DNA of 18,823 nucleotides from NCBI GenBank assembly GCA_023389745.1, contig JAEWED010000238.1, positions 1 through 18,823 of the forward strand, written 5' to 3'. Both the position numbers and the translations under genes were made by a program. This stretch comes from Actinomycetes bacterium. GTDB lineage: Bacteria > Actinomycetota > Acidimicrobiia > Acidimicrobiales > Microtrichaceae. Numbering within the stretch: the first letter of the stretch is position 1; each line of letters opens with the position of its first letter. Below the pieces are notes generated by a model. The model had not been told where the DNA came from, searched no databases, and was given only the letters and a program-made list of their open reading frames with translations. Shown piece by piece: positions 1 to 8,629 of this stretch.

Positions 1-1
1 G

Positions 2-910
2 TCCACCGACGGGCCCGGTTCCGCGCCCTCGTCCGCACCCGACGGACCGCCGGAGCGGTCGTGGCTCGCGCTCGACGGCGGCTCGTTCCTGATGGGCTCG
101 GAGGAGACCAAGTACCCGAGCGACGGCGAAGGTCCCGTCCGGTCCGTCACGGTGGCGCCCTTCGAGCTGGCCGCGCACGCCGTGACGAACGACGACTGGG
201 CGGCGTTCGTGCTCTCGACCGGGTTCAGCACCGTGTCGGAGCGGCTGGGGTCCTCGTTCGTGTTCGCTGGACTGCTGCCCGACGACTTCCCGCCGACGCG
301 TGGGGTGGCCGCGGCGCCGTGGTGGCGTCTCGTCGAGGGAGCCTCGTGGGACCACCCCGAAGGTCCGCAGTCCGACCTCGACGGGCGCGGCGACCACCCG
401 GTGGTGCACGTCGCCTGGCTCGATGCGGTCGCGTACTGCGAGTGGGCCGGCGTCCGACTGCCGACCGAGGCCGAGTGGGAGTACGCCGCGCGGGGCGGGC
501 TCGAGCAGCGGCGCTACCCCTGGGGCGACGAGCGCGAGCCGGACGGGCGACACATGATGAACGTCTTCCAGGGCGAGTTCCCGATGGAGGACAGCGGCGA
601 GGACGGCCACGTGGGCACCGCACCCGTCGACGCCTTCGACCCGAACGGGTACGGCGCGTTCAACATGTGCGGCAACGTCTGGGAGTGGTGCTCGGACTGG
701 TTCGGCACCGACCACACCCGCGGACGAGCCACCACCGAGCGAGCCGGCACCGAGCGAGCCGGCGGCCCGACCACGGGCACGCACCGAGTCATGCGCGGCG
801 GCTCGTACCTGTGCCACGAGTCGTACTGCTGGAGGTACCGGGTCTCGGCGCGCAGCGCGAACACTCCCGACAGCGCGGCGGGCAACATCGGGTTCAGGGT
901 CGTCCGCTGA
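2..910 (+). CDS. Formylglycine-generating enzyme (sulfatase-modifying factor), 5'-truncated
   Basis: The reading frame is open from base 2, so the gene begins outside the window; the internal ATG at 92 lies within the conserved GGSFLMGS segment and is not the start. FGE oxidises a cysteine in the CxPxR motif of sulfatases to formylglycine. Family landmarks seen are GGSFLMGS near the N-terminus, a VTNDDW segment, RLPTEAEWEYAARGG, YPWGDE, NMCGNVWEWCSDW and the C-terminal RGGSYLCHESYC followed by ARSANTPDS and GFRVVR. The two cysteines at codons 812-814 and 827-829 (C-x4-C) match the catalytic pair of true FGEs, which separates it from EgtB-like or other SUMF1-domain proteins that lack them. A short TERAG repeat (734-763) sits in a surface loop just before that motif. 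No sulfatase is visible in the window. The last 17 bases overlap the convergent DUF6328 gene. Confidence 0.88.
   Translation, partial: STDGPGSAPSSAPDGPPERSWLALDGGSFLMGSEETKYPSDGEGPVRSVTVAPFELAAHAVTNDDWAAFVLSTGFSTVSERLGSSFVFAGLLPDDFPPTRGVAAAPWWRLVEGASWDHPEGPQSDLDGRGDHPVVHVAWLDAVAYCEWAGVRLPTEAEWEYAARGGLEQRRYPWGDEREPDGRHMMNVFQGEFPMEDSGEDGHVGTAPVDAFDPNGYGAFNMCGNVWEWCSDWFGTDHTRGRATTERAGTERAGGPTTGTHRVMRGGSYLCHESYCWRYRVSARSANTPDSAAGNIGFRVVR
734..763 (+). repeat. Two exact 15-bp tandem copies inside the FGE gene
   Basis: The unit ACCGAGCGAGCCGGC occurs twice back to back (734-748, 749-763), with a degenerate copy just before it. It is in frame and encodes TERAG TERAG, in a loop between the WEWCSDW and GGSYLC motifs. 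Confidence 0.85.
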
Positions 911-1478
911 GCCCGACCTCGTCGTCCTCCTCCGAGCGGCGGCTGCCGACCGTGAGCGGCAACACGACCCAGAACAGCGGCAGCGCCGCGGCGACCGGGA
1001 TCGTGATCAGCAGCGAGGGGATCGTGCCGTAGACGAAGCGGACGACGCACCACAGCGTCGTCGCCATCGCGACCCCGAGGAAGCCCATGCCCAGCACCGT
1101 CAGCCGGATGCTCCAGCGGAGGCGACGGACCCGGGCGGTGCGACGGCCGAAGCGGTGGAAGGCCGCCGGCGAGAGCATGCAGATCACCGCCATCATCGAG
1201 CAGACCGTGGCGACCCCGAAGATCCCCCGTCCGATCCGGTCGAGCTCGGGGAATCGCGTCGCGAACGGGGCGGTCACCAGGAACGCCACGAGCACCTGGG
1301 CGCCCGGCAGCACGACGCGCAGCTCCTGGAGCAACCCGTAGTAGCGGTTGCGCAACTCGGCGCGGTCGCGGACGTCGTCGAGCTCGGACAGGTCACGGTC
1401 GTCTCCGACCTGCTCGGCCGCGAGGTCGTCACCTCCCTCGTGCGGATGGCCCGCCCCCTGCTCGGCGTTCACGTGCAC
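894..1478 (-). CDS. DUF6328 family membrane protein
   Basis: This 194-residue protein has a charged, Asp/Glu-rich N-terminal tail of about 50 residues. An ELRVVLPGAQVLVAF segment leading into the first membrane helix is the hallmark of the DUF6328 family as I recognise it. Four hydrophobic segments follow: around residues 57-75, 84-103, 122-143 and 148-171, with an Arg-rich cytoplasmic-type loop (RFGRRTARVRRLRWS) between the second and third. The function of the family is unknown. The start is GTG at 1478, preceded on the minus strand by a GGAGCGGG ribosome-binding site with a spacing of about six bases; a second in-frame GTG six bases downstream is an alternative. The gene is divergent from the TetR-like gene at 1524 and converges on the FGE gene with a 17-bp overlap. 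Confidence 0.75.
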   Translation of the reverse strand: MHVNAEQGAGHPHEGGDDLAAEQVGDDRDLSELDDVRDRAELRNRYYGLLQELRVVLPGAQVLVAFLVTAPFATRFPELDRIGRGIFGVATVCSMMAVICMLSPAAFHRFGRRTARVRRLRWSIRLTVLGMGFLGVAMATTLWCVVRFVYGTIPSLLITIPVAAALPLFWVVLPLTVGSRRSEEDDEVGLSGRP

Positions 1479-1509
1479 GTTCTACCCGCTCCGGGCGATT
1501 CTCGACCTG

Positions 1510-1515
1510 TAGCGT
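1510..1515 (+). promoter_or_regulatory. Candidate -10 element (TAGCGT) for a leaderless tetR-like mRNA
   Basis: TAGCGT fits the TANNNT pattern and ends eight bases before the GTG at 1524. There is no ribosome-binding site in that gap, so transcription would start at or very near the start codon. No clear -35 box is visible. Confidence 0.4.
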
Positions 1516-1523
1516 GCGCCGAA

Positions 1524-2192
1524 GTGGGTGATCAGGAGTCAGCGGACTCTCCCGACGGGGCGGCGACGACGGCGAACGCCGCGCTCACCGACGCCGAGGT
1601 GCTCGACGCAGCCCTGGACGCGTTCGCCGAGGAGGGCTTCGCCGGGACCTCGGTGCGCAGCCTGGCGCGCAGCATCGGGGTGCACCACAACCACATCCCG
1701 CAGCGGTTCGGCTCCAAGGAGCGGCTCTGGTACGCGGCGGTCGACCACGGGTTCCGGGTCATCCGTCGGGACCTCGTCACGCTGACGCTCATCGACTTCC
1801 CCGACGACCTGGCCCGGCTCCGGGCGGGCATCGTGCGCTACGTCGAGATCAACGCCGAGCGTCCGGCCATGCTGCGCATCATCAACCAGGAGGCCGTGCT
1901 CGGCGGCGAGCGCCTCGAGTACCTGTTCACCGCGTTCATCGAGCCGGTCCAGGACTTCGGTGGCGGCCTGTTGCGCCGACTCGCGGCCGAGGGCAAGGTC
2001 CGCACCGACTCCGCCGGGCTGCTCTACTTCTTCATGACCAACGGGATCGCCGGCCCGATCGTGTTCCCGGGCCTGGCCGAACGGCTGGGGGTGAGCGTCG
2101 ACGGTCACGACGCCGAGGCCGTGCACGCGCACGCCGAGGTGGCGGTCGGACTGCTCTTCGACGGCCTGGCGATCCAGGAACCACCGGTCTGA
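1524..2192 (+). CDS. TetR/AcrR-family transcriptional regulator
   Basis: This is a 222-residue protein starting at GTG 1524; the frame is open further upstream, but that part is antisense to the DUF6328 gene. Residues 22-65 form the TetR DNA-binding domain: helix 1 (VLDAALDAFAEEGFAGTS), then the helix-turn-helix SVRSLARSIGVHHNHIPQRF, ending in GSKERLWYAAVDHGF. The remaining 155 or so residues are the helical ligand-binding/dimerisation half, which is too divergent to name a ligand. It is divergent from the DUF6328 gene with 45 bp between the starts, so autoregulation and control of that gene are plausible by the usual TetR arrangement, though I see no strong palindrome in the gap. It ends 114 bp before the nickel permease gene, which appears to have its own promoter. 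Confidence 0.85.
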   Translation: MGDQESADSPDGAATTANAALTDAEVLDAALDAFAEEGFAGTSVRSLARSIGVHHNHIPQRFGSKERLWYAAVDHGFRVIRRDLVTLTLIDFPDDLARLRAGIVRYVEINAERPAMLRIINQEAVLGGERLEYLFTAFIEPVQDFGGGLLRRLAAEGKVRTDSAGLLYFFMTNGIAGPIVFPGLAERLGVSVDGHDAEAVHAHAEVAVGLLFDGLAIQEPPV

Positions 2193-2221
2193 GCGGGGCG
2201 ACCTCGCGGTCGCGGGAACTT

Positions 2222-2237
2222 GTAACACAGCCGTGAC
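2222..2237 (+). promoter_or_regulatory. Candidate GlnR-type nitrogen-control box (GTAAC-N6-GTGAC)
   Basis: The sequence GTAAC ACAGCC GTGAC matches the spacing and most of the bases of the actinobacterial GlnR half-site pair (GTNAC-N6-GNNAC). It lies about 33 bp upstream of the candidate -10 TAGGTT and so near -45 to -60, a typical activator position. The genes downstream (nickel uptake and urease) are of the kind GlnR is known to control in other Actinomycetota. No glnR gene is in the window. Confidence 0.4.
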
Positions 2238-2269
2238 ATGGCGGAGCGGCCATCGTCGACATCGAGGGC

Positions 2270-2275
2270 TAGGTT
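2270..2275 (+). promoter_or_regulatory. Candidate -10 element (TAGGTT) of the nickel/urease operon
   Basis: TAGGTT fits TANNNT. A start about seven bases downstream would leave a leader of about 25 nt containing the ribosome-binding site GAGAGGTG (2293-2300) before ATG 2307. No recognisable -35 hexamer is present, which would fit an activator-dependent promoter. Confidence 0.4.
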
Positions 2276-2306
2276 CGGCCCGGGCCGACCTGAGAGGTGT
2301 CACGAC

Positions 2307-3290
2307 ATGCACGTTCCCGACCACTTGTTCAACGATCCGACCGAGATCGTCACCGCCGTGGGCGCGACCGCCGTGCTCGCCACAGCAGCGCTGCGACCGC
2401 CAGCAGCGCTGCGACCGCCAGCAGCGCTGCGCCCCGTGCGCAACCTGCGGCAGGTCCCGACGCTCGTCGAGCACCCTGAGCGTGTCGGCCCCCAGCTCGC
2501 GACCGCAGCGCTGGTGTTCGCACTGCAGATGGTCAACGTGCCGGTCCTGCCCGGCACCAGCGGCCACCTCTTCGGCGGTGCGCTCGCCACCGCCCTGCTC
2601 GGCCCGCGCCGGGCGCTGTTCGCCGTGACCGCGGTGCTCGCCAGCCAGGCGCTCTTCTTCGCGGACGGCGGCGTCGGCGCCCTCGGCGTGAACGTGCTGC
2701 TCATCTCGATCATCCCGGTGCTGGTCACCGCCGCAGCGATGCGGCTCGTCGCCACCTCCGGACGTATCGACGGTCGCTGGTGGGCGTCGGTCGCCCTCGG
2801 TTCGCTCGCCGGTCCGCCGCTCGCGGCCCTCGCGTTCGCCGGCCTGCACGCCGTGGGTGCGACGACCTCGGTGCCCGTCGGCGAGCTGACGTCGTCCATG
2901 CTCGCCGTGCACTCGGCGATCGGCGTCGGAGAGCTCGTGGTCACCTTCGCCGCCCTCGGGGCGTTCGTGGCGCTGCGACGCCTCGAGCTGTCGCCGACCG
3001 CCGCCATGGCCGCCTGCGCGGCCGGCACCGCCGGTGCGCTCTCGCTGGCCGCGTCGTCGCAGCCCGACGGGCTCGAGCGGGTCGCCGGCGACCTCGGCTT
3101 CGCCGTCACCGGCCCCGGTTCGGTCCTGCACGGCAGCCCGCTCGCCGACTACGCGGTGGCCGGCCTCGACGGTTCCCTGTCGGGCTCCATGGCCGGCCTC
3201 ATCGGGCTCGGGCTGACCGCTGCCGTCGCTGCGGGCCTGGCGCTGCTCGTCCGCCCCGCTCCGATTGCCGCAGAGCTCGGCCGGGACTGA
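2307..3290 (+). CDS. Fused CbiM/CbiN-type nickel (or cobalt) energy-coupling-factor permease
   Basis: This 327-residue integral membrane protein starts at ATG 2307 behind GAGAGGTG. The N-terminus MHVPDH matches the CbiM/NikM hallmark, in which the free amino group and His2 coordinate the metal. A second family histidine lies in PGTSGHLFGGALATALLGP (His87). The core of about seven hydrophobic segments is typical of CbiM. The C-terminal 75 residues contain QPDGLERVAGDLGF and end in a membrane segment, matching the PDGLE (CbiN/NikN) small subunit fused on. In known systems M and N work with ATPase and T subunits (CbiO/CbiQ), and neither is here. The gene sits 3 bp before ureAB, so nickel is the likely substrate. 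An 18-bp tandem repeat (ALRPPA) expands the segment after the first helix. Confidence 0.85.
   Translation: MHVPDHLFNDPTEIVTAVGATAVLATAALRPPAALRPPAALRPVRNLRQVPTLVEHPERVGPQLATAALVFALQMVNVPVLPGTSGHLFGGALATALLGPRRALFAVTAVLASQALFFADGGVGALGVNVLLISIIPVLVTAAAMRLVATSGRIDGRWWASVALGSLAGPPLAALAFAGLHAVGATTSVPVGELTSSMLAVHSAIGVGELVVTFAALGAFVALRRLELSPTAAMAACAAGTAGALSLAASSQPDGLERVAGDLGFAVTGPGSVLHGSPLADYAVAGLDGSLSGSMAGLIGLGLTAAVAAGLALLVRPAPIAAELGRD
2383..2431 (+). repeat. 18-bp in-frame tandem repeat in the permease gene
   Basis: CAGCAGCGCTGCGACCGC occurs at 2383-2400 and 2401-2418 exactly, followed by a 13-base partial copy. It encodes repeated ALRPPA, in the loop after the first hydrophobic segment. Confidence 0.85.
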
Positions 3291-3293
3291 ACC

Positions 3294-3973
3294 GTGCAGC
3301 TCTCGCCCCACGAGCAGGAGCGCCTCCTCGTCCACGTGGCCGCGGACGTGGCGACCCGTCGACGGGAACGTGGCCTGCGACTCAACCACCCCGAGGCCGT
3401 GGCGATCCTCACCTCGTGGGTGTTCGAGGCCGCGCGTGACGGTCGCACCGTCGCCGAGGTGATGGCGCTGGGACGAGAGGTGCTGACCACCGACGACGTC
3501 ATGGACGGCATCGACGTGCTGATCGACGAGCTGCAGGTCGAGGCCACGTTCCCCGACGGCACGAAGCTCGTCACGCTGCATGACCCGATCCAGGCGCCGC
3601 AGCGCTCGGATGCGCAGGACGCGGCCTCTGCCGCAGCGCCGGGCGTCCGACCCGGCGAGGTCCTCGGCGCGGACGACCCCGTCGTGCTGTTCGAGGGACT
3701 CGAGACGATCGACCTGCACGTGCTGAACACGGGCGACCGCCCGGTCCAGGTCGGCTCGCACTTCCACTTCGCCGAGGCGAACGACGCCCTCGAGTTCGAC
3801 CGGACCGCGGCGGTCGGCTTCCGCCTCGCGGTGCCCGCCGGTACCAGCACCCGCTTCGAGCCCGGGATCCCGATGGACGTGACCCTCGTCCGCTACGGCG
3901 GCGAGCGGCGCACCGCCGGGTTCCGACGGCTCCACACCCCCGACCTGCAGTCCCACGACGATCGGAGCACTCC

Positions 3974-3983
<10 letters not shown>
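3294..3983 (+). CDS. ureAB: Urease gamma-beta fusion subunit
   Basis: The protein has 229 residues from GTG 3294, three bases after the permease stop codon. Residues 1-100 are urease gamma (LSPHEQERLLVHVAADVATRR at the N-terminus, LNHPEAVAILTSWVFEAARDG, then DVMDGIDVLIDELQVEATFPDGTKLVTLHDPI). After a linker of about 16 residues rich in Ala, Asp and Ser, residues 117-220 are urease beta (PGEVL, INTGDRP-like LNTGDRPVQVGSHFHFAEAN, LEFDR, GFRLAVPAGTSTRFEPG, VTLVRYGG). With UreC it forms the urea-hydrolysing enzyme in the cytoplasm, giving ammonia and carbamate. Fused gamma-beta chains are known in Helicobacter and in some actinobacteria, so this is an accepted variant rather than an error. The 3' end overlaps ureC by 10 bp. 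Confidence 0.96.
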
Positions 3984-5692
<1,709 letters not shown>

Positions 5693-5709
5693 GACCATGC
5701 GGACCTGAG

Positions 5710-6357
5710 ATGACCGTCTCGACGCTGCTCCTGCTCTCCGACGGACGGTTCCCCGACGGGACACACGCCCACAGCCACGGGCTCGAGGCCGCCGTCGCCG
5801 CCGGACGAGTGCACGACGCGTCGTCGCTCGAGCGCTACGTCGAGGCCCGGCTGCACACGGTGTGCGTGACCGACGCGGCCGTGGCGGCGCTCGCTGCGAG
5901 CGGACACCGCGCCGACCTGCTCGACGCGGAGCTCGCGGCACGCACGCCGAGCGCAGCGGTGCGCGCCACGTCGAGGGCGCTCGGCCGGTCGTTGCTGCGC
6001 ACCGCGGACCGGCTCTGGCCCGACCACGGCATCGAGCGGATCGACGGTCGTCCACCGATGCAGCCGGTGGTGTTCGGGGCCGTCGCCGGGCACCTGGGGT
6101 GCTCGCCGATCGAGACCGCGACCGGCCTGGCCCACGGCGCGGCCGCTGCGTTGACCACCGCTGCGCTGCGCCTGCTGAGCCTCGACCCGTTCTCGGTGGC
6201 AGCGGTGCTCGACCGGCTCCGCCCCACCATCGACGCCACCGCCGCTGCCGGCGCGTCGTGCCCGGATCCGACCGCGCTGCCGCACCGGTCCACGCCGTTC
6301 GCCGAGCTCGACCCCGAGCTGCAACTCGTCCAGGAACTCCGACTCTTCGGGAGCTGA
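5710..6357 (+). CDS. ureF: Urease accessory protein UreF
   Basis: This 215-residue all-helical protein starts at ATG 5710, 17 bp after ureC. UreF bridges UreD and UreG in the complex that loads nickel into the urease apoprotein and gates the GTPase activity of UreG. The N-terminus LLLLSDGRFPDGTHAHSHGLEAAV corresponds to the family signature SDsrfPiGgfsHShGLE. The central PVVFGAVAGHLGCSPIETA and the C-terminal segment around AAALTTAALRLLSLDP are also typical. It lies in the usual actinobacterial order ureC-ureF-ureG-ureD. Confidence 0.92.
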   Translation: MTVSTLLLLSDGRFPDGTHAHSHGLEAAVAAGRVHDASSLERYVEARLHTVCVTDAAVAALAASGHRADLLDAELAARTPSAAVRATSRALGRSLLRTADRLWPDHGIERIDGRPPMQPVVFGAVAGHLGCSPIETATGLAHGAAAALTTAALRLLSLDPFSVAAVLDRLRPTIDATAAAGASCPDPTALPHRSTPFAELDPELQLVQELRLFGS

Positions 6358-6363
6358 TCGCAC

Positions 6364-7047
6364 ATGCACGACATCGGACATGCCCACGAGCACGACACCC
6401 ATGACGCGGACACCCCCCGCCGCCCCTCGGGCGCCTTCCGGGTGGGCATCGGCGGCCCGGTCGGCACCGGCAAGACGGCGCTGGTGGCGGCGCTGTGCAA
6501 CCTGCTGGCCGACGACCTGCGCATCGGTGTCGTCACCAACGACATCTACACGACCGAGGACGCCGACACGCTGCGGCGCCGCGGCGTGCTGCCCGAGGAC
6601 CGGATCGTCGCGGTCCAGACCGGCTGCTGTCCGCACACGGCGATCCGTGACGACATCACCGCGAACCTCGACGCCGTCGAGGACCTCGAGGAGCGCGAGG
6701 GTCCCCTCGACCTGGTGCTCGTCGAGAGCGGCGGCGACAACCTGACGCTCACCTTCTCGACCGGCCTGATCGACAAGCAGCTCTTCGTGCTCGACGTCGC
6801 CGGCGGCGACAAGGTGCCCCGCAAGGGCGGGCCGGGTGTGACCCGATCCGACCTGCTGGTGATCAACAAGGTCGACATCGCGCACCTGGTGAACGCGGAC
6901 CTGGGTGTGATGGAGCGCGACTCCAAGGCACAGCGCGGCGAGCTGCCGACCGCGTTCGTGTCGCTCGTCGAACCGGCGGGCGCCGCCCCGATCGCGGAGT
7001 GGATCACCGACGAGCTCGACGCCTGGCGAGCCGCGGCGACCGCGTGA
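6364..7047 (+). CDS. ureG: Urease accessory GTPase UreG
   Basis: The protein has 227 residues and starts six bases after ureF. It is the SIMIBI-class GTPase that carries nickel to urease. Motifs seen are the P-loop GPVGTGKT (31-38), the Walker-B-like region VTNDIYTTEDAD, the metal-binding Cys-Pro-His at 89-91, ESGGDNL, and the guanine-specificity motif NKVD. The N-terminus is His/Asp-rich (HDIGHAHEHDTHDAD), an extension known in UreG proteins from organisms lacking a separate UreE. Residue 88, usually Gly, is Cys here, giving a CCPH motif. The stop codon overlaps the GTG of ureD by four bases. Confidence 0.97.
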   Translation: MHDIGHAHEHDTHDADTPRRPSGAFRVGIGGPVGTGKTALVAALCNLLADDLRIGVVTNDIYTTEDADTLRRRGVLPEDRIVAVQTGCCPHTAIRDDITANLDAVEDLEEREGPLDLVLVESGGDNLTLTFSTGLIDKQLFVLDVAGGDKVPRKGGPGVTRSDLLVINKVDIAHLVNADLGVMERDSKAQRGELPTAFVSLVEPAGAAPIAEWITDELDAWRAAATA

Positions 7048-7877
7048 GGGCCGACCTCGAGATCCGGCTGCGGGCCAGTTCCGACGGCAGGGCCGACGGC
7101 AGGGTCGACGCCAGCGGTCGCCTGGCGGCCGCGCCCCTGTGGTGCCGGTGGGACGGCGAGACGCTCTGGCTGGTCGGCTCGGCCGCGTCGCCGGTCGCCG
7201 AGGACGACGTGCGCATCCGTGTCGAGGTCGGCCCCGGCGTGCACGCCACCGTGCGCTCCGTGGCGGCGATGGTGCTCTACGCCGCACGTGGCGACGGCTC
7301 GTCGCTGCACACGGAGCTGTCGGTCGCGGCCGGCGCCTCGCTGCGCTGGTCGCCGGAGCCGGTCATCGTCACCGCGCGTGCGGAGCACCGTTCGACGATG
7401 CAGGTCGACGTGGGAGCGCGAGCCGAGGTCACCGTCGACGAGATCGTCGTCGACGGTCGCAACGACGACGACCGCGGCGGCCGACTGGTCTCGGAGCTCT
7501 CGCTGACCCTGGACGGCGTGACCACGCTGCGGTCCTCGTACGACACCCGCACCCCCGGCTGGAACGCGGGCGGCGGGGTGGCCGGCGCGCGGTGCCTCGG
7601 CACACGGCTCGCCGTGCGACACGACGACGCCGAGGCACCGAACGATCCGCCGCCCGGACCGTCATCGGGGCTGCTGCGACCCGAAGCCGGCGGCCTGCTC
7701 GCGCTCGCGCTCGGTGGGCGTCCGACCGAGGTGTCCGCCGAGCTCGACCGACTCGTGCCCGCTGCCGGCCGACCCGCCGCCGACCGACCCGCTGCCGACC
7801 GACCCGCTGCCGACCGACTGCCTCAGCCGCGCGTCGAGATGCCGCCGTCGACCGGGATGATGGCGCCGGTCAGGTAG
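7044..7877 (+). CDS. ureD: Urease accessory protein UreD (UreH)
   Basis: The protein has 277 residues from GTG 7044, which is coupled to the ureG stop through a GTGA overlap. UreD is the scaffold through which nickel passes to the urease active site. Conserved parts seen are the early beta segments (LWCRWDGETLWLVGSAASPVAEDD), VGPGVHATVRSVAAMVLYAARG, GASLRWSPEPVIVTARAEH and the TPGWNAGGGVAGARCLGT region. The C-terminal 40 residues are atypical: a run of RPAAD repeats (7770-7814) followed by residues that are antisense to the conserved C-terminus of the convergent SDR gene. That tail may therefore be a recent extension. The overlap with the SDR gene is 55 bp. Confidence 0.9.
   Translation: MRADLEIRLRASSDGRADGRVDASGRLAAAPLWCRWDGETLWLVGSAASPVAEDDVRIRVEVGPGVHATVRSVAAMVLYAARGDGSSLHTELSVAAGASLRWSPEPVIVTARAEHRSTMQVDVGARAEVTVDEIVVDGRNDDDRGGRLVSELSLTLDGVTTLRSSYDTRTPGWNAGGGVAGARCLGTRLAVRHDDAEAPNDPPPGPSSGLLRPEAGGLLALALGGRPTEVSAELDRLVPAAGRPAADRPAADRPAADRLPQPRVEMPPSTGMMAPVR
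7770..7814 (+). repeat. 15-bp in-frame tandem repeat at the 3' end of ureD
   Basis: Three copies of CGACCCGCYGCCGAC lie head to tail (7770-7784, 7785-7799, 7800-7814), and the last two are identical. They encode RPAAD units in the UreD tail. Confidence 0.85.
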
Positions 7878-8605
7878 CTGCCCGCACGCGACGACAGGAA
7901 CAGCACCGCACCGACGACGTCGTCAGGTCGGCCGATGCGGCCCATCGGCACGCTCGAGGCCACCAGCTCCTCGCCGCCCTCGGCGTCGAGCAGGAACGCC
8001 ATCATCTTCGACGGGAAGGGCCCCGGGGCGATCGCGTTCACGTTGACGTGGTCACCGGTGAGCCGGTGGGCGAGCTGACGGGTGACCATGTGGACCGCCG
8101 CCTTCGACGCCGCGTACGGGTAGTTCTCGGTCGCCGGCACACGGATGCCGTCGACCGAGCCGATGTTGATCACCCGGGCCGGGTCGTCCTCGCTGGCCGC
8201 GGCGCGCAGCAGCGGCAGCAGCCCGGCGGTCAGGCCGAACACCGCCTTGACGTTGGTCGCCATCACCTTGTCCCACGCGTCGTCCGGGAAATCCTCGAGC
8301 GGTGCGCCCCAGGTCGCCCCGGCGTTGTTGACCAGCAGGTGCAGTTCGGACTCGCGCTCACCGATCGCGGCGACGAGGCCGTCGACCCCCTCGGCGGTCG
8401 ACAGATCGGCGGGCACCGAGATGCACTCGCCGTGCTCGCGCAGCGATTCGGCGACCGCATCGCAGACCTCTGCCTTGCGTGACGAGATGTAGACCCGCAC
8501 TCCCGAGCGGACCAGACCTTCGGCGATCATCAACCCGATGCCACGGCTCCCGCCGGTGACGAGTGCGACCTTGCCCTTGACCGAGAACAGCGATGCGACG
8601 TCCAT
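7823..8605 (-). CDS. Short-chain dehydrogenase/reductase (SDR) family oxidoreductase
   Basis: The protein has 260 residues from ATG 8605. It is a classical SDR with a Rossmann fold: cofactor motif TGGSRGIG (17-24), Asp67 in the ADLS segment, NNAG (93-96), the Asn118 region MATNV, Ser150 in GSVDGI, and the catalytic YxxxK as Tyr164-Lys168 (YAASK). The C-terminus has the PxRIGRPDDVxGAVLFLSS...TGAIIPVDGG pattern seen in 3-oxoacyl-ACP reductase-like and RhlG-like members. NADPH preference is suggested by SSRK after the second strand. The substrate cannot be read from sequence. It lies 24 bp downstream of the AI-2E-family gene on the same strand, so the two may be cotranscribed. Confidence 0.92.
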   Translation of the reverse strand: MDVASLFSVKGKVALVTGGSRGIGLMIAEGLVRSGVRVYISSRKAEVCDAVAESLREHGECISVPADLSTAEGVDGLVAAIGERESELHLLVNNAGATWGAPLEDFPDDAWDKVMATNVKAVFGLTAGLLPLLRAAASEDDPARVINIGSVDGIRVPATENYPYAASKAAVHMVTRQLAHRLTGDHVNVNAIAPGPFPSKMMAFLLDAEGGEELVASSVPMGRIGRPDDVVGAVLFLSSRAGSYLTGAIIPVDGGISTRG

Positions 8606-8629
8606 CCCCGGACCCTGCCACAGTCCGGC

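Noticed and set aside
1539..3956. 805-codon open frame on the minus strand
   Set aside because: It is the antisense shadow of the tetR-like gene, the nickel permease and ureAB, rich in Arg/Gly/His/Glu with no domain. Such long antisense frames are expected at this GC content.
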